From: Macrobrachium rosenbergii
Taxonomy: Eukaryota > Arthropoda > Malacostraca > Decapoda > Palaemonidae
Assembly (NCBI RefSeq): GCF_040412425.1
Contig: NC_089749.1
Span: 37,439,070 to 37,503,069, forward strand
Direction: 5' to 3'
Length of the DNA stretch: 64,000 nt
Position numbers and translations under genes: made by a program. This document shows, piece by piece, positions 23,862 through 36,165 of the stretch. Position 1 is the first letter of the stretch; every line of letters begins with the position of its first letter. The notes below the pieces were generated by a model. The model was given only the letters and a program-made list of their open reading frames with translations, was not told the DNA's origin and made no database searches.

Positions 23862-23898
<37 letters not shown>
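23862..23898. repeat. (TG)n microsatellite
   Basis: About 37 bp of perfect TG repeat. Confidence 0.96.
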
Positions 23899-23899
<1 letters not shown>

Positions 23900-25117
23900 C
23901 CCTAGTTGTAGTGAGGCTAGGCAACCAACAATACATTAATCTGAAATACCCCATGCATGGAGTGTAAGTGTAAGTGGAACAAAATAATTTAGAATAGTTT
24001 ACACAAAACATGCCTTGCATGTGTAGGCAAAGTCTTAGTTTAAAGATCTATTATTATTTATTCTGTATTGCATTAGGTGGTTTCAGAGAATTATCATTGT
24101 TACTCAAAATGAATGTATATTGCTACGAAACGGCTCGAAATGGAAAAGATTTGCAAGACTCTCTTGAAAAAGATATTCACCTTCCATGTTTACTACAGCA
24201 TTATCAACGCAGCGAGCGAGGGTCCAAAACTCTCACTGGTTGGGAAGTTCGAGTCGGGTGACGACAACGTCATGAAGGTGTCATTACAATTTGCCCTCCC
24301 TGATTACCTCGTAAATCATATTCTGATATACGATATATGAATTATAGCTGATTCTTGATTTAGATTATCATGATATTGTTGCTACTGGAGACAAATTATC
24401 AGGTTATTTAGGAAAAATTAATAATAGGAACAGTCGAACTGATAGATAATACGATGACCCGATATCCTGAAGATATCTTAAATGTAAATCACAAACAATT
24501 GTGACTTTCATCTTTTCTTCAGTAATAAATGCGATGATCTGTATTAGCTATTTATTTGGATCCCGTGTATGAGTGCGCATCAGTTACTTCCTGTCAAAGC
24601 AGTAAATTATATCTAAGGAACAAAGACTCAACATCAGAACAAGGGAAAACGTTCTTTGGGTTGGACAAAAGAACAGGGAATTCCAGGGTTGGCTGTATTT
24701 ATAAAAAAGACTAATCTTCCTCGAAAATACCTGCAAAAGTTAACTACTGCCCACTCAATCATGGTCCATCCACGACTATAAAAAAGTTGGACGGGCAAAG
24801 AAGGGCAAATGATTCTTGGTAATTTCACATGTATGCAAATTAGGGATTGGCAGCCAAAATGGAACTGATGTATGTCATGAAGTCCGGCATCACTGTCTTA
24901 CCAGGTAAATTCATTATTGTTGTTACTGAAAAGGAGCAGAGATTCACGTGCATTCAAGTAACGGTCGAAACAAAAGAGCTGCGGCAGGAATTATATTATA
25001 GGTTTGGGAAAGTCTGAGTATCATTACATAAAAATTAAAATTATAAAAAGGCACTGCGTAGCTTGAAAACGTATTAATGATATTTGATTATATTAGATTA
25101 GGTGTTAAATACATGAA
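23899..25117. other. No gene recognised
   Basis: AT-rich sequence up to the target duplication of the first Academ-like element. Short ORFs at 24010-24340 and 24634-24828 have no recognisable domain. Confidence 0.5.
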
Positions 25118-25122
25118 GTCAG

Positions 25123-25460
25123 TTAGTGGAGCGGGATACTGGGAAAAATGTGCAAATGGTGATACAAGATACAGATTTGGCATGAGAGCGCTTATTATCC
25201 CCATAAATCAAAATCAACCTCCGGCCACCTCATTATTTGGCTATTTCCAAGATGGCTGACACTTTTCCAAAATAGCTGCAAATTTGCTGTATATTTCAAA
25301 TATTTTCATTTCATAAGCCTATAAAAGTTGCATACTGTCCATATAATGATTGAGAATTTGTATTTTGGCATTCTTACTGTCATGAAGAGATAAAGTGAAC
25401 CCATCTTTCCAATATGGCCACTATATGAACACCATATTTCCAAAATGGCCGCCAGAGATA
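25123..25460 (+). repeat. Left terminal inverted repeat, Academ-like copy 1
   Basis: Pairs with 28610-28959 on the opposite strand. The outer 150 bp matches best; the inner part shares scattered AAGATGG/CCATCTT blocks. Confidence 0.75.
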
Positions 25461-25509
25461 AAAAAAAAAAAGTATGTATCTCCTGAGAGAAACAAATATG
25501 TTTTGTGTA

Positions 25510-28139
25510 TCAATTAGTTTTAGCAAGTGCAGCTGCAGAGAGCTGTGCAGCTAAGTCCAGATTTGTAGCACTTGCACCAGCCATGGCATTACTTTTTGCA
25601 GCCACACTTATTCAGTTCTTGGCAAGATTTTGCTACTATTGGCAAATCTGTCCAATACGGAAACCAGGTGACATCAATCTGTTGCCATCCCCAGTGTCTT
25701 GGACTGGGCAAACTGGATGACATACTAAAGACTGGCACCAAATGTGTCCTGCTTGAAAGGCAGCTCTCTTGCAATGCTCTCTAAGAGCAGCCCCTGTAGG
25801 TGGAATGGAATCATAAGCTCTTTGCTTTCTTACAAAGAGATCAAGTCTAGCCTCGTTTACATTTTAATACGAACTGCCTCTGTCGTACATTAGCACCACG
25901 AACTCTTCAATTATTTGCAGGTCTTCATCTTCTACAGTTGCTGGTGTTGAAATTAGTTTGGTGAAGGTGGGTGTGGCATGCTGAAACACAGTCCATGTTT
26001 GCCATGCAGACTTCTTCCACTTTCCATGGAAGGCAGACACCGTGTCACACCCGCTAAATGCATGGAAAAAGGGAAGGGCTGAGGCTTTTGGTCCCATGGT
26101 TGCTGCAATTTCATAGATAGGTATCCACCTCATGTCTTTTCCTCTACCAGATTTAATCCATAGTTTGTCCAAACATTGATGACAAGCTTATTTCATACGG
26201 GGCCTGTCGCTTCTGAGAAGCGTGATGTGCTGCCCAAGATATGGACACAGCATTTTCACTCCTGTCTGACAGACTGTCTTTCTAAAGCCATTTATACTCA
26301 AGAGAAAGATGCTTTGAAAGTACAACCTGTAAAAAGTAAGTATAGCTTAGTTTTACCAGACCACTGAGCTGTTGGTGTCCTGCACTTCCACTGGACGAAG
26401 GGAGGGGATTCTCATGTTTAAAGTGAGTAGGAGGTACATTTGTGTAATATTCAGGAAGAGAAGGTACTTTTTTTTACTTTGTTCCACTTTGGATGATTTG
26501 GGCCAAGTTTCTGTCATCACCCTTTTCATCAGTGCTCGGATGCTGAAACAAAGATATGCCTGTCCCATGGAAGGATGTTTGTGCAGTTGTGGCACTTGGA
26601 TTATGGTCCAGACTGTCAACAGCACAAGTTGTAAAGCATCCTTTTCTTAGTGGAGTGGGACAAACTACTTCTTCCTCCACAGACCTTGTTACAACTGCTT
26701 CTCCTAACCCTTTAGTCATTTCCGGAACCCTATCATAGCTGATGCTGATTCCACGGTGATGGAATGTATCAATTAATTGACGCTTCCTGGTTTTTGCAAA
26801 GACCAGGAGACCAATATATATTGGAAACGGAGGTTCTCTTGACTTTGAATGTCTGGAGAATGTTGAAGATGCTGGATTCTTTCGACAGTTGAAGTGCAAA
26901 AGTTGTGCTAAAGCTAGATCAGTAGATGATGTTCCTTATTTAAGTTGGGATTTTATATTGCCACCGTTTTGTAGCACACTTACAAATTCCAACAAACTTG
27001 GTGGCACAGATTCTCTTCTAGTGTCTGCTGTTAAGGTTCCATCAAATTCTATCTCATGTTCAAGCATCTGTTTCCTCAAGATCTTAGCTGCTTTGGCCAC
27101 GATTAATGCATCATTGTAGTCGAATGCTGTGGCTAGGGCTTCTCCCATTTTCCTTTTGTGGGCAAACCAAATTTCGCTTCCCTTTTTTAAAGTCCTCCAG
27201 TTCTGGGATGCGGGCAAGTATCTGTTCTTTCAACCGTGTTCGGTGCACAAAGGAAGCATCAACATTTAGCTGTTCCAGTCTTTGTTTGTACAAATCATAA
27301 AGTTCTACCATTGTAAAGTAGCAACACCCATCTGTAGTCACATGCTTGTCTCTTATCTACATCTCAAGCTCAGAAAAAGCATGGGCACATGCTTCTTGTT
27401 TGTACTGCACATAATCATCTCCAATTTTCTGGGAATTTAGCCAGGCCCTTTCGCTGTTGTACACACCTGTCAGACAAGATGGGTGATACATATGGTCCTG
27501 AGAAACAATATCTCCAGCACTAAGCTTGGCCAGCAGTTTCTCATCTAGTAGGTTCGTGCACATCGTTGCAGCTTTTCATGTAAAGGCAATGCCATGGCCA
27601 ATCGTAAATCTTTGATTGGTGCTGGTTGGTCACAAATAAATCATATTCCTTCTTTCTCAGTCTTAGATTCTTCTGCATCTTCTTCATCTGCCTTCTGGCT
27701 ACTACATGTGAATTTTGCTGAGGGGGGCATCATCTTCTTTTGTCTTACACAATGACTTCCTTTTCCTTTCTAGCTTTGTTGTTTTGAACTTCAGCATACA
27801 TGATTCATGATATGTTGCTTTGTTATTTTCAAAGATCTGCAGAATTCCATCACCTTCATCAAGTCTTTTGGGATGAAATGGTATAGGCATTGCATTTAAC
27901 CTATAGAATTCAGGAATGTTTGTAGCAAGGGTAACATAGCCAGCACCAGATGCATCAACTAGTCTTTCACGCATGTCCTCTTGGCACAAGCAACAAAGCT
28001 TCCAGTTAGTCATACTATCTCCCTTCAGGAAAAACGTTGACTTCCAAGATTGTCCTGCCATTGCTTTTGTTCTATAGGCCGAGGGTTTATCCTTATACCA
28101 CCTATATAACATATATGCACTTTCAGATATGGGATACAA
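25510..28139 (-). pseudogene. Academ-like transposon protein, copy 1 (zinc fingers, XPG-like motif, CXC tail; broken)
   Basis: Read from 28139 downward, in several frames. First is a split zinc finger (CCLCQED, about 60 residues, then YHESC) at 27702-28139, then KLSAGDIVSQ...YHPSC (27357-27563). A helical region (LYDLYKQRLEQLNVDAS) and the conserved block TRKRQLIDTFHHRGISISYD follow, then CFTTCAVDSLDHNPSAT and FHGTGISLFQHP. Next is a domain at 25864-26172 with ALPFFHAFSGCDTVSAFHGK, reminiscent of the helical I-region of XPG/FEN1 nucleases. ALREHCKRAAFQAGHIW precedes a CXC-like cysteine cluster (CGCKK...CKCYKSGLSCTALCSC) at about 25520-25625. Academ transposons are known to carry XPG-type nuclease domains; the assignment is inference. 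Stops and frameshifts break the frame many times. Confidence 0.65.
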
Positions 28140-28609
28140 CTAGGCTCAGATATGTCATAATCCTACCCCTAGCGCGATCATTTATCCAATGCTATTTAAT
28201 TCCCGTGTGATCTGTACAACATCTAGAAGACTAAGGCCCCATCTCCCTTGGCTCGGCTCTCCTGCGCTGGCACATCCTGTCAATTCAGGTGCAGTCGTTT
28301 AAGTTTGAAGTGGGGCTAGCTAAACCGCATTTGGGAAGCTAATAACAAATCTCTGCCATTAACTAGCACTGAACCCCATGTTGAGTTTCACAGCTATAGC
28401 GTCAACCAGTGTGCCCTGGTAGTACACTGACACTACACTATTACACTTTTACATTAAGCTTATTACCCATTTTTTTCTAAATGAGGATGAAAAGTAATTA
28501 AGTGGGGATTAATTGATTTCTAATCTACAAAAAATGAACTGATCAGGCTGAAGTTACCCCAAATCTATGTATTACCCGACCTTGAGCCTCATATATGAGC
28601 TCAAGTACC

Positions 28610-28959
28610 AATTTTTGGCATTTTGGCTGACATTTTTGAGTTAGTGACAGCCATCTTGCATATTTCTATGCAGAGAAATGATGTATCTACATATATAAAG
28701 GCTTGTTTTTTTATATGCTAATATAAACTGGGAGTGACTTAGGGATTTGAATGTGATTAATCAATTAAATACCAATATTCAAACATCCACAGGACGCCAT
28801 TTTGAAAACCTGTCAGCCATCTTGGAAAATGGCAAAATTTTGTGTGGCCGGAGGTTGATAATGAGACCAAGGGACAAGAAGAATAGTTGAGCCAAGTTTC
28901 ATGTTTGCATCACCATTTGCACTTTTCCCCTATTTCTTTGTAGTTACCCGCTCCAGTAA
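28610..28959 (-). repeat. Right terminal inverted repeat, Academ-like copy 1
   Basis: Reverse complement of the left repeat. It begins at the GTCAG duplication (28960). Confidence 0.75.
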
Positions 28960-28964
28960 GTCAG

Positions 28965-29629
28965 AAAACTGGCTGAGAGATTTGACGGTTTACAAAAACT
29001 GAATAAGTTTAAATGATTTAGCGCGCCTCTTGAATGTCGTCAAGAAATATTCCATGCATTTTATCAGTCTTAATTACAAATGTATCTGATTTTTCAAAAT
29101 CTGAAAGTGGCGGGGTGGGGGGGCGACCGTAAAACTGTAGTTTAAGGCTTAAGACAACTAAAGGGAGCCATATACGTGGACGTGGTAAAGGGCCATGCAG
29201 TAAATAAAGAACTGAGTTCTCAGATTACAGGCGCAACCTGAACTTGGATGGTTTATACAATACATTATGATACTTGCAAAAAAGTGATGAACAGATTACA
29301 GAAGAAATGTCTCTCGTGGTTATCGGAATACTCCTTTCGGTTGCTGAAAAAAAGGGTTCAATATTAAAGAAAAATGGATCAGGTAAGGATCAATAACCAG
29401 CAGCAAGAAAGGGAAAGTTCTCCCAGGAACGAAGCCATCATCCTTGAAAAGATCAGAACAGACTGGGAATGAGCGGCGAAAGGTACAGTAGGTGACAGCG
29501 CCCCTTCATTATGAAGTAATTGTGGGAAGACGGTGATGTGGGTATGGCATAAGGGAAAGGAACCCCATAGTAATTGTGTAATCAAAGTATGTGTATGTGC
29601 GTGCGCGTGTATGTGTATGCGCGCGCGTT

Positions 29630-29631
<2 letters not shown>
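28965..29631. other. No gene recognised
   Basis: No supported ORF or repeat; it includes a GTGGGGGGGC G-run at about 29113. It ends in an alternating GTGCGCGTGT-type purine-pyrimidine tract (29590-29630) leading into the GA repeat. Confidence 0.5.

Positions 29632-29704
<73 letters not shown>
29632..29704. repeat. (GA)n microsatellite
   Basis: About 73 bp of perfect GA repeat, preceded by (GT/GC)-rich alternating sequence. A second, 22-bp GA run lies at 29852-29873. Confidence 0.97.
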
Positions 29705-29707
<3 letters not shown>

Positions 29708-32700
29708 TAAAATTTTGAGAAACTTATATTGGTTTCTTTTATAACTTACACTGAATTTTTTAGCGTTTTCCTAACCTTGGGATGCATAACTGTATATTGG
29801 CATTGTCACTTGGCATGCAATAAGCTTACTTCCTTCATACTTTGTCCCCATGAGAGAGAGAGAGAGAGAGAGGAAAATGATGTGTTTATGCAATCTAAAG
29901 AAAAAGTACAACGGTTCCTCTTCCGTCTTTCTGGTAATCGAGTTGCCGAAGATATACTGATATTTATTTATGAGAATATTTTGAAACACAAGTTCTCACG
30001 GGTTCCATCCTTTTCATGCCACAGATCTTCACTTCCCACTAAATTATCTGTCTTTCTTCACACCTTAAGAGTATTCGAAATGGAGATCATGACAATTGTC
30101 ATTGCTAAGAGCACTACTGATTTCATTTTAATACACCTCAGTTCCAGTATTTCTGGATGCAGCACTTTCTGTTTTTGTAATTCTTCCACTATGAACTCAC
30201 CGAAGTGACTCAGAGGGGCCCCCCCATCACCCCCCGGCCCAAGTGGCCACAGGACACACGCCAGTCGGTACGCCAAGTCTCTCACATTCACTGTGAGGAG
30301 GTCTTGCAATGCAGCAGCGCTTGGGTCGGTGATTGTCTATCTTCTATCTCCCAGCTGTGGCATTCATCTCCTTATTCTGTTTTCCATCTCTTTTACGCTC
30401 TTCTTAAACTTTATTCATTCTCTATTGGTTTTTCTTTCAATGCAGGGCAGGTTAGGACATTCGGGTGTTACTTTCACCTGCTCTCACCTTGAAACAATTA
30501 CACCCTCTTTGACTTGCAGGGATAGTCCTTTTTTATTTTACTTTGTTTTTTTTATTCAGATGATATAGTAAAGACTAATAACCTTCAGGTAATATTGTTA
30601 CGTGGCTTATGGAGTATTGGTTTGTGGCAGATAATTGTATCTCCGTCCCGCATTGCACGTTAATTTTTGCGATCTTTACTTAATAGGATAATTAGGGAGT
30701 GCTGAATTGAAAAATCATTCACTACAAATTTTTATCCACCCCTCTTAGCTTAGAGATAATCAAAATGAATTCCATGATCGCTGCTAATTCTGAAATCAAG
30801 TATATTTTACCTTTAAAGTCTAAAAGCAACTGAAATTTTAAAAAATACAAGTCTTCAAGATAATAAAGTGTTCACTTGTGTATTTTATCCAAGCGGTGTT
30901 CAAAAACGTGTTTTTGACAGTGCCTTGTGGTTTCTGCTACGCAATGCGAAATTTATTTGAAAAAATTGTCTCGGAGTCAGATGTTGATGGCAAAGCTCCA
31001 AAAGGGTTTTTAAAATTAAATAATTTTTCATATTTTCACAAGAGACAGTTATCAGAAAGGAGTGGCTTTTAGAAAAATATGGTACGCTATATAACCCTAG
31101 TTATAAATATTAAATCTGGAAAGGTGCTTGCAAATCTTACAATAGCAGGATCAAGTATTGTAACATATTGCATAATCTAATTAAACACTATGCATTCACT
31201 CGATACAAATCCTTTATTCCTAAATTTACATCCCAATATGGATGTCATAACAATGTGAACATTGCACAATGGTATCTGATTACCTTGCGCGTGTAACTAA
31301 AAATGAATGAATTTTCCTGATACAAATAGTGATTATTGCTATCATGCGCCCTTACCTCATTGCTTGAAATTATATTTTGAGCAATATTAAAACTGAAATA
31401 TGAAGGACTACTCTTTCCCTTTTATTAACTGCTTATAAATATGGTACTTATGACTTGTAATATTCTCTAATATATTTATAATAAGGCATCATCATTATCA
31501 TTTGACAAGCCATCATCCCGTCCCAGCACCGCTTCAGGGACAATATGTGAATGCCGATCAGATCTTGCAGAGCGAGCATACCGGTATTTCAGTCCAAGAT
31601 ATTATGTGATGTGTGCATGAACTCTCCCATAGTAGTTTCTCTTCTTGCGGTCACATTTCATCAGCTTGGCGTTTGCCTGTGGAACGCGTTACTGGACTGT
31701 ATGAAGCATTATCACGGCACTGTCCGTGCACTAGATCTGGTTGAGCTCTAAACCATAGCGTGATTATGTGCTCAAGGAATTTCTTTACGTAAGCATCCTC
31801 TTGTCAGTGGCAGTTTCTGGGCCTCAAACTGTTCCTGCTGATTTGCCAACACAATAAACTAACATCACTGATTTCACCCATCTGCGTTATATAGTCAACA
31901 CATGCACTTACCTTGGGTCTTTTTTAAAAGCAACTGTGAAAAAAGCTTTGTGCTCCTAAGGAACAGTGAGGAGCGTAATGATGGAAGAGCAGCAGACTTT
32001 TCTCCTCTCAAGGCATTATATACTTCACTGACAATTTAATGCATTATCTGCATCCTATCACTGTGAGAATGTGGGTTTCACGAAGCTGTTGCACCTCGCT
32101 CTCAAAACCAGAATCTTGTGTGAAAATATGTGCAACTTTCTCTCATGGTTCGTGGCATCATTAGTGTAAAAATCAGTTTGCCATGTGTGCTTTCTATTAA
32201 GTTCGTTACAGATGTTCTGGTTTGCAATTTGGCCAGACTTTCTCCGTAAATGTCACTTTGTGATTCCTTTATTAAGCCTGTAAGTAGGCAACATTTTCAA
32301 TTTTATTTTTGGAAAGATATACTATTTTTGGTGGACAAAACCTGGAAGATGGACAAAACGTGGGAGGTAACTGGTTTGACAATTTGAGATCATTTTCATC
32401 TTGTATTATTTTTGAGATAATGTTCACTGATTGAGCAACTATCAAAGGCCAATTGATCACCAGTGTATTCTTTCAATGTCTTGTTAATGTAGTGCATAAT
32501 CATAAGAACAAAGTCTTCAGAAGTTTTGATACTTCTAGTTTTGGCCAGAGATGAAGCATATCTGTCATCATACGCTCCCAATCAGTTCATACTCTTAATC
32601 TGTAAAGGTTCTGGGACACCTCTATAGTTTGAAGATAGCAATGCTATTGGGATGACATCACTTTGCTCATTTCTGTAAACAATGGAGTGAACTGTGTAAA

Positions 32701-33128
32701 TGAAACAGACCATCTGGATGAAACAGTGAATTTATACATGCAAATTGCAATTTTCAGATAAATTTTAAGATCAGATCTTGCTACAAGTAAGTCCTGTAAA
32801 CAAAGATCTTTAAGCAGAATGACTTCATTGCATGCTGAAGTTTTAAGCTTTGCTTGAATAATGGTTTTAATAGTGACAGAAATTCTCTTTCTCAAATTTC
32901 TCTGCTCTTACAACATGGTTGTTAAGATAAAATTGCATTTTAATCTGGCTACTATCCACACTTAACTGGCTCTGTACATATCCATTCCAACTTAGATTAT
33001 ATTTGGTGGAAGATGGTTGTGACAAACAGTACACAGACAAATGGTGGAGAGATGGGCTGATATGCATCAACCCATCTCTCAACGTACAGTGAAATTTAAC
33101 CGACAGCCCAGCATTTTTTAAGTCAACT
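29705..33128. other. Unassigned region with degenerate ORFs
   Basis: Several short ORFs, mostly on - (30058-30309, 32272-32581, 32644-32895, 32867-33082), lie close together and may be remains of one decayed element. None shows a motif I can name. Confidence 0.35.
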
Positions 33129-33790
33129 ATGCCCTTGAAGGGTCAACATCAGATTTCCGTGGACTGGGATGTCGGTACCATTGGTTACTTCGTCTGTTCT
33201 TCGACAGGCAAACGAATCTTTGTATCAGTGGATGAGATAAGCATGTTCTTGGTACTGACCATGATGATATTTCTTTGTAAGAGGCATAATATCAAGAACT
33301 GCTGGAGAACATTCAATAGCATCAATGGAAGCCAGAGCAAGTTTTGTCACAAAGACACTGGGGACAGTTCTTGTCTGATTACGAATTTGACAACATGGAC
33401 TTTCCACATGTTTATCACCCAATTTTGTCCATTAATGCTACATACTCATACACTTTCACGTACCACATGCTTGCTTATGTTCCCATGCATGCTTACGTTT
33501 CCACTGCAAAGCCATAGTTCTGTTTGGGGAACACTTGGTGTTTTATATTGATATCTATACAGAATTATGTAGTGCACTATTAAAGGTCCCGTCTCTCCAA
33601 AAGTTACATTTTGAGATCTCCCAAAATCTAATTACATTTTACAAGTCACAGTCCCTTCCAGTAAAAGACTTGGGAGGCTCTCAGCATGTTCAAAGGTAAG
33701 TTTCAGAAGCTTTCTCTTTATGCACTTTAACACAGGCAAGAGGCATTACTTTGTGATTAAGGTGCTAAGGTACCTTTGCTTTTTTCTTTA

Positions 33791-33919
33791 GGCAGGAAGT
33801 ACATCTTGTTCATGGACAGTTGGTTCACTAGTCAATTTTTGCCGACTTTATAGTATAAAAGTAGCTTCTGTGGCACAATGAGGGCAACAAGCAAGGTGTT
33901 ATCCATAAAAGTGTGGGGA
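33791..33919 (+). pseudogene. piggyBac-like transposase fragment
   Basis: One frame, interrupted by a single TAG, reads YILFMDSWFTSQ and, about 20 residues later, FCGTMRATSKVL. The piggyBac family has DNxxTS...L followed by GTxRxNRKGL at this spacing, and its Asp is one of the catalytic residues. Upstream and downstream parts of the transposase are not recognisable, and no end repeats were found. This is a short relic at best. Confidence 0.38.
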
Positions 33920-35554
33920 ATTGTTGTGCTACACCTCAAGATGTAAGTCTGGTTATCATCATTCTCACTGTAGACTGGTCTGCCATTTGGTACGTAACCA
34001 TCGTCTATTGAGACAAGGCAGATAAGTCGCATCACACATGACACATAATGTTATCCACGACCATGTCCCTAGCATAAGAGTAGTTGGCCAGCTGATAAGG
34101 GAGTTTAATGCTGAAATCTTCTTCCAGTTAGTTGATGTGTACCCATTGAATGTCCCACATACCACAGATCCTCCAAAGGCGTCAAGCGTGCACCACACAA
34201 TTCTTCATATAACACTCACACTAGTAGTGTGGAGAGCATAGAGTCTGAACGTCTGTGCATAGTGTTTTTTCTCCGAGTGTGTGTGCATCTTTGAAGACCA
34301 GCGCTTAAAGCATTTTTATGCGTGTCTAGTCATCAGGGCATAAATCATTTGTTTTCCAGCATAACTATTTTGTAGTCATTAAAGGGTGGGGGTGGGGTCA
34401 TCGTAACCTTGAACAGGGTTTGCATCCTGTGCTATGTCCGGTATTTGTTGACAGTCACTGTTTAGTTTAGCGAGGCAAAATGCAGTGGAAATTATATTTT
34501 GTTTGAAAAAATCGTTTTTTTGTTTTTTGCATTGGATATTCTCCAAACTAAATTTTGTGCTCATTTTCGGTTTGACATTTACCTTTATTTTCTATAACAG
34601 GCCACGAATGGTGCCACATTCTTTGATTTCTTTATCTGTTTTTGCTTTATGCATTGGTTGCTCTCAGGAATTGCTTTTTTACACTTTCCAGGTCTTGGGA
34701 TTTTCTTAATTTTTTTCTGTGTAATAATTTCAACATCTGGTGCAGAGAATATACATCAATTAAGGTGAATTTCCAAGTAATTTACCTTATTGTTAAAGGA
34801 ATATTTATTTCTGCAATTGCAAGTGTGTAACGCATGCATATATAGTTTTTGAATTGTTTTTGTCGTTATATCAGGTTTTTCTAAGTGGCATGAACATTTT
34901 TAGACGGGATGTAAATGACTATGCTTTTTAGTACGAGAGCTGCATGTGATGTGTTATCCAGTTACAAAGTCAGCTACAGCGTTTTTACTGTTTCAAGTAT
35001 TATATCTGTTAGATGTCCACATGACTAAAACCCTAACAGCTTGCTGGACACGAATTAATTAATGCTCGTAAACAGTAAAAGTGAAACATTACTTCTAGAT
35101 TCACATTAGCATTAAGTGGTTATCATATCCCCTTTTCTAAGACAATAATGATTAGGCGTGAGAAAGCATGTAGCCAAAGATTTTAATTTCTTTTTAGACA
35201 GTTATATTCCCTTTCTGATGGACTGGGAGGCATGAAAACCGCAAAATGCGTGTCATCATGAGTCGAAAGAACTGAGATGTACCGACCAGTTGAACGAATG
35301 TTAAGGCGACAGCACTACCAAATTTTGCCGCCATTCCGCCGACATTATTGTCTGTGACGAAACGAAGCATCCAACCCGGAGTGCCGGGCCGGTGGGCACA
35401 ATTAGAAGATGGGAGGAGGGTGGTTTGAGACAGGCTGTGATTGACAGAGTTTGGAGAGAGAGTGAGAGAGAGAGAAAGACCCTCCCCACGCCCATCCATC
35501 CAGGGCCTGACAGTGGCTGCTGGCCCTCGATGCACCGTCGTGAGATGTCAAGCT
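33920..35554. other. No gene recognised
   Basis: Decayed sequence up to the LTR of element C. A segment at about 35350-35410 resembles one at about 23150-23205 (see findings). Confidence 0.45.
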
Positions 35555-35931
35555 TGTAAAGTCCCCGCTCAAAGCATTCTCTGTAATGAACATCCCGTTT
35601 TCTACGGTGCCTTCACATTCGACCTGGGGTCGACCGAACACATATTATTACCATAATTGTGAATTGTATATTTTATTGTCTGTTCAAGTGACCATGCATG
35701 TAACGCAGTATTTTTTGTAACACATCAGACATTATTAATCATTATGTTTTCTGTATGTACCTGTCCTGTTTTTTGTAGAGAAATAGTTTGACCTCAGGTC
35801 ACCTGTAAATCTTTGTACCCGCGGTCTCTGCGAAGTACACAGGTGTCAGCACGCTGCTTTATAAGTGGATCGCTTCATCAGTAAACTAGCAGTACTTGTC
35901 TTCCTGCTCATTATTTCGCACCTCTCTCACA
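35555..35931 (+). repeat. 5' LTR of element C
   Basis: 377 bp. It carries TGACCTCAGGTCA at 35789-35801 and a TTTATAAG box at about 35858. The usual AATAAA is mutated to AGTAAA at about 35879. Confidence 0.88.
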
Positions 35932-35932
35932 G

Positions 35933-35942
35933 TGGTGACCCC
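35933..35942 (+). promoter_or_regulatory. Primer-binding site (tRNA-Trp)
   Basis: TGGTGACCCC directly downstream of the LTR, as in elements B and D. Confidence 0.8.
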
Positions 35943-36165
35943 TAGAGTGGTTCCCGGAAGCCATTAACGGACCCAAACGGCGACTAAGTCTGGCCTGATA
36001 AACCAACCCACACCCCTAATGGACTAAATACGGCGCTCTAACAAAGCGTTCGGGCGTTACCTACCCTTGTCGGCAGATCGCTGGCGTCATTAGCGGACCC
36101 ACACGGCACGCCCCCAAGCGTGTATTGACACGAGTGTTCCCTCACACTCCAAGTGAGAGTGCGGA

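Larger units (their letters stand above)
25118..28964 (-). mobile_element. Academ-like DNA transposon, copy 1 (long terminal inverted repeats)
   Basis: The left end (25123, TTAGTGGAGCGGGA) and the right end (28959, on - TTACTGGAGCGGGT) are inverted copies. They stay similar for at least 150 bp (GTGCAAATGGTGAT, ATCAACCTCCGGCCAC and CCAAGATGGCTGAC occur in both). GTCAG lies immediately outside each end (25118-25122 and 28960-28964), a candidate 5-bp target duplication. The 3.8-kb body holds one broken gene on the - strand. A second copy at 45169-47956 matches its coding and upstream non-coding sequence, so the unit is a repeated mobile element. The family name is inferred from the protein. Confidence 0.8.
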
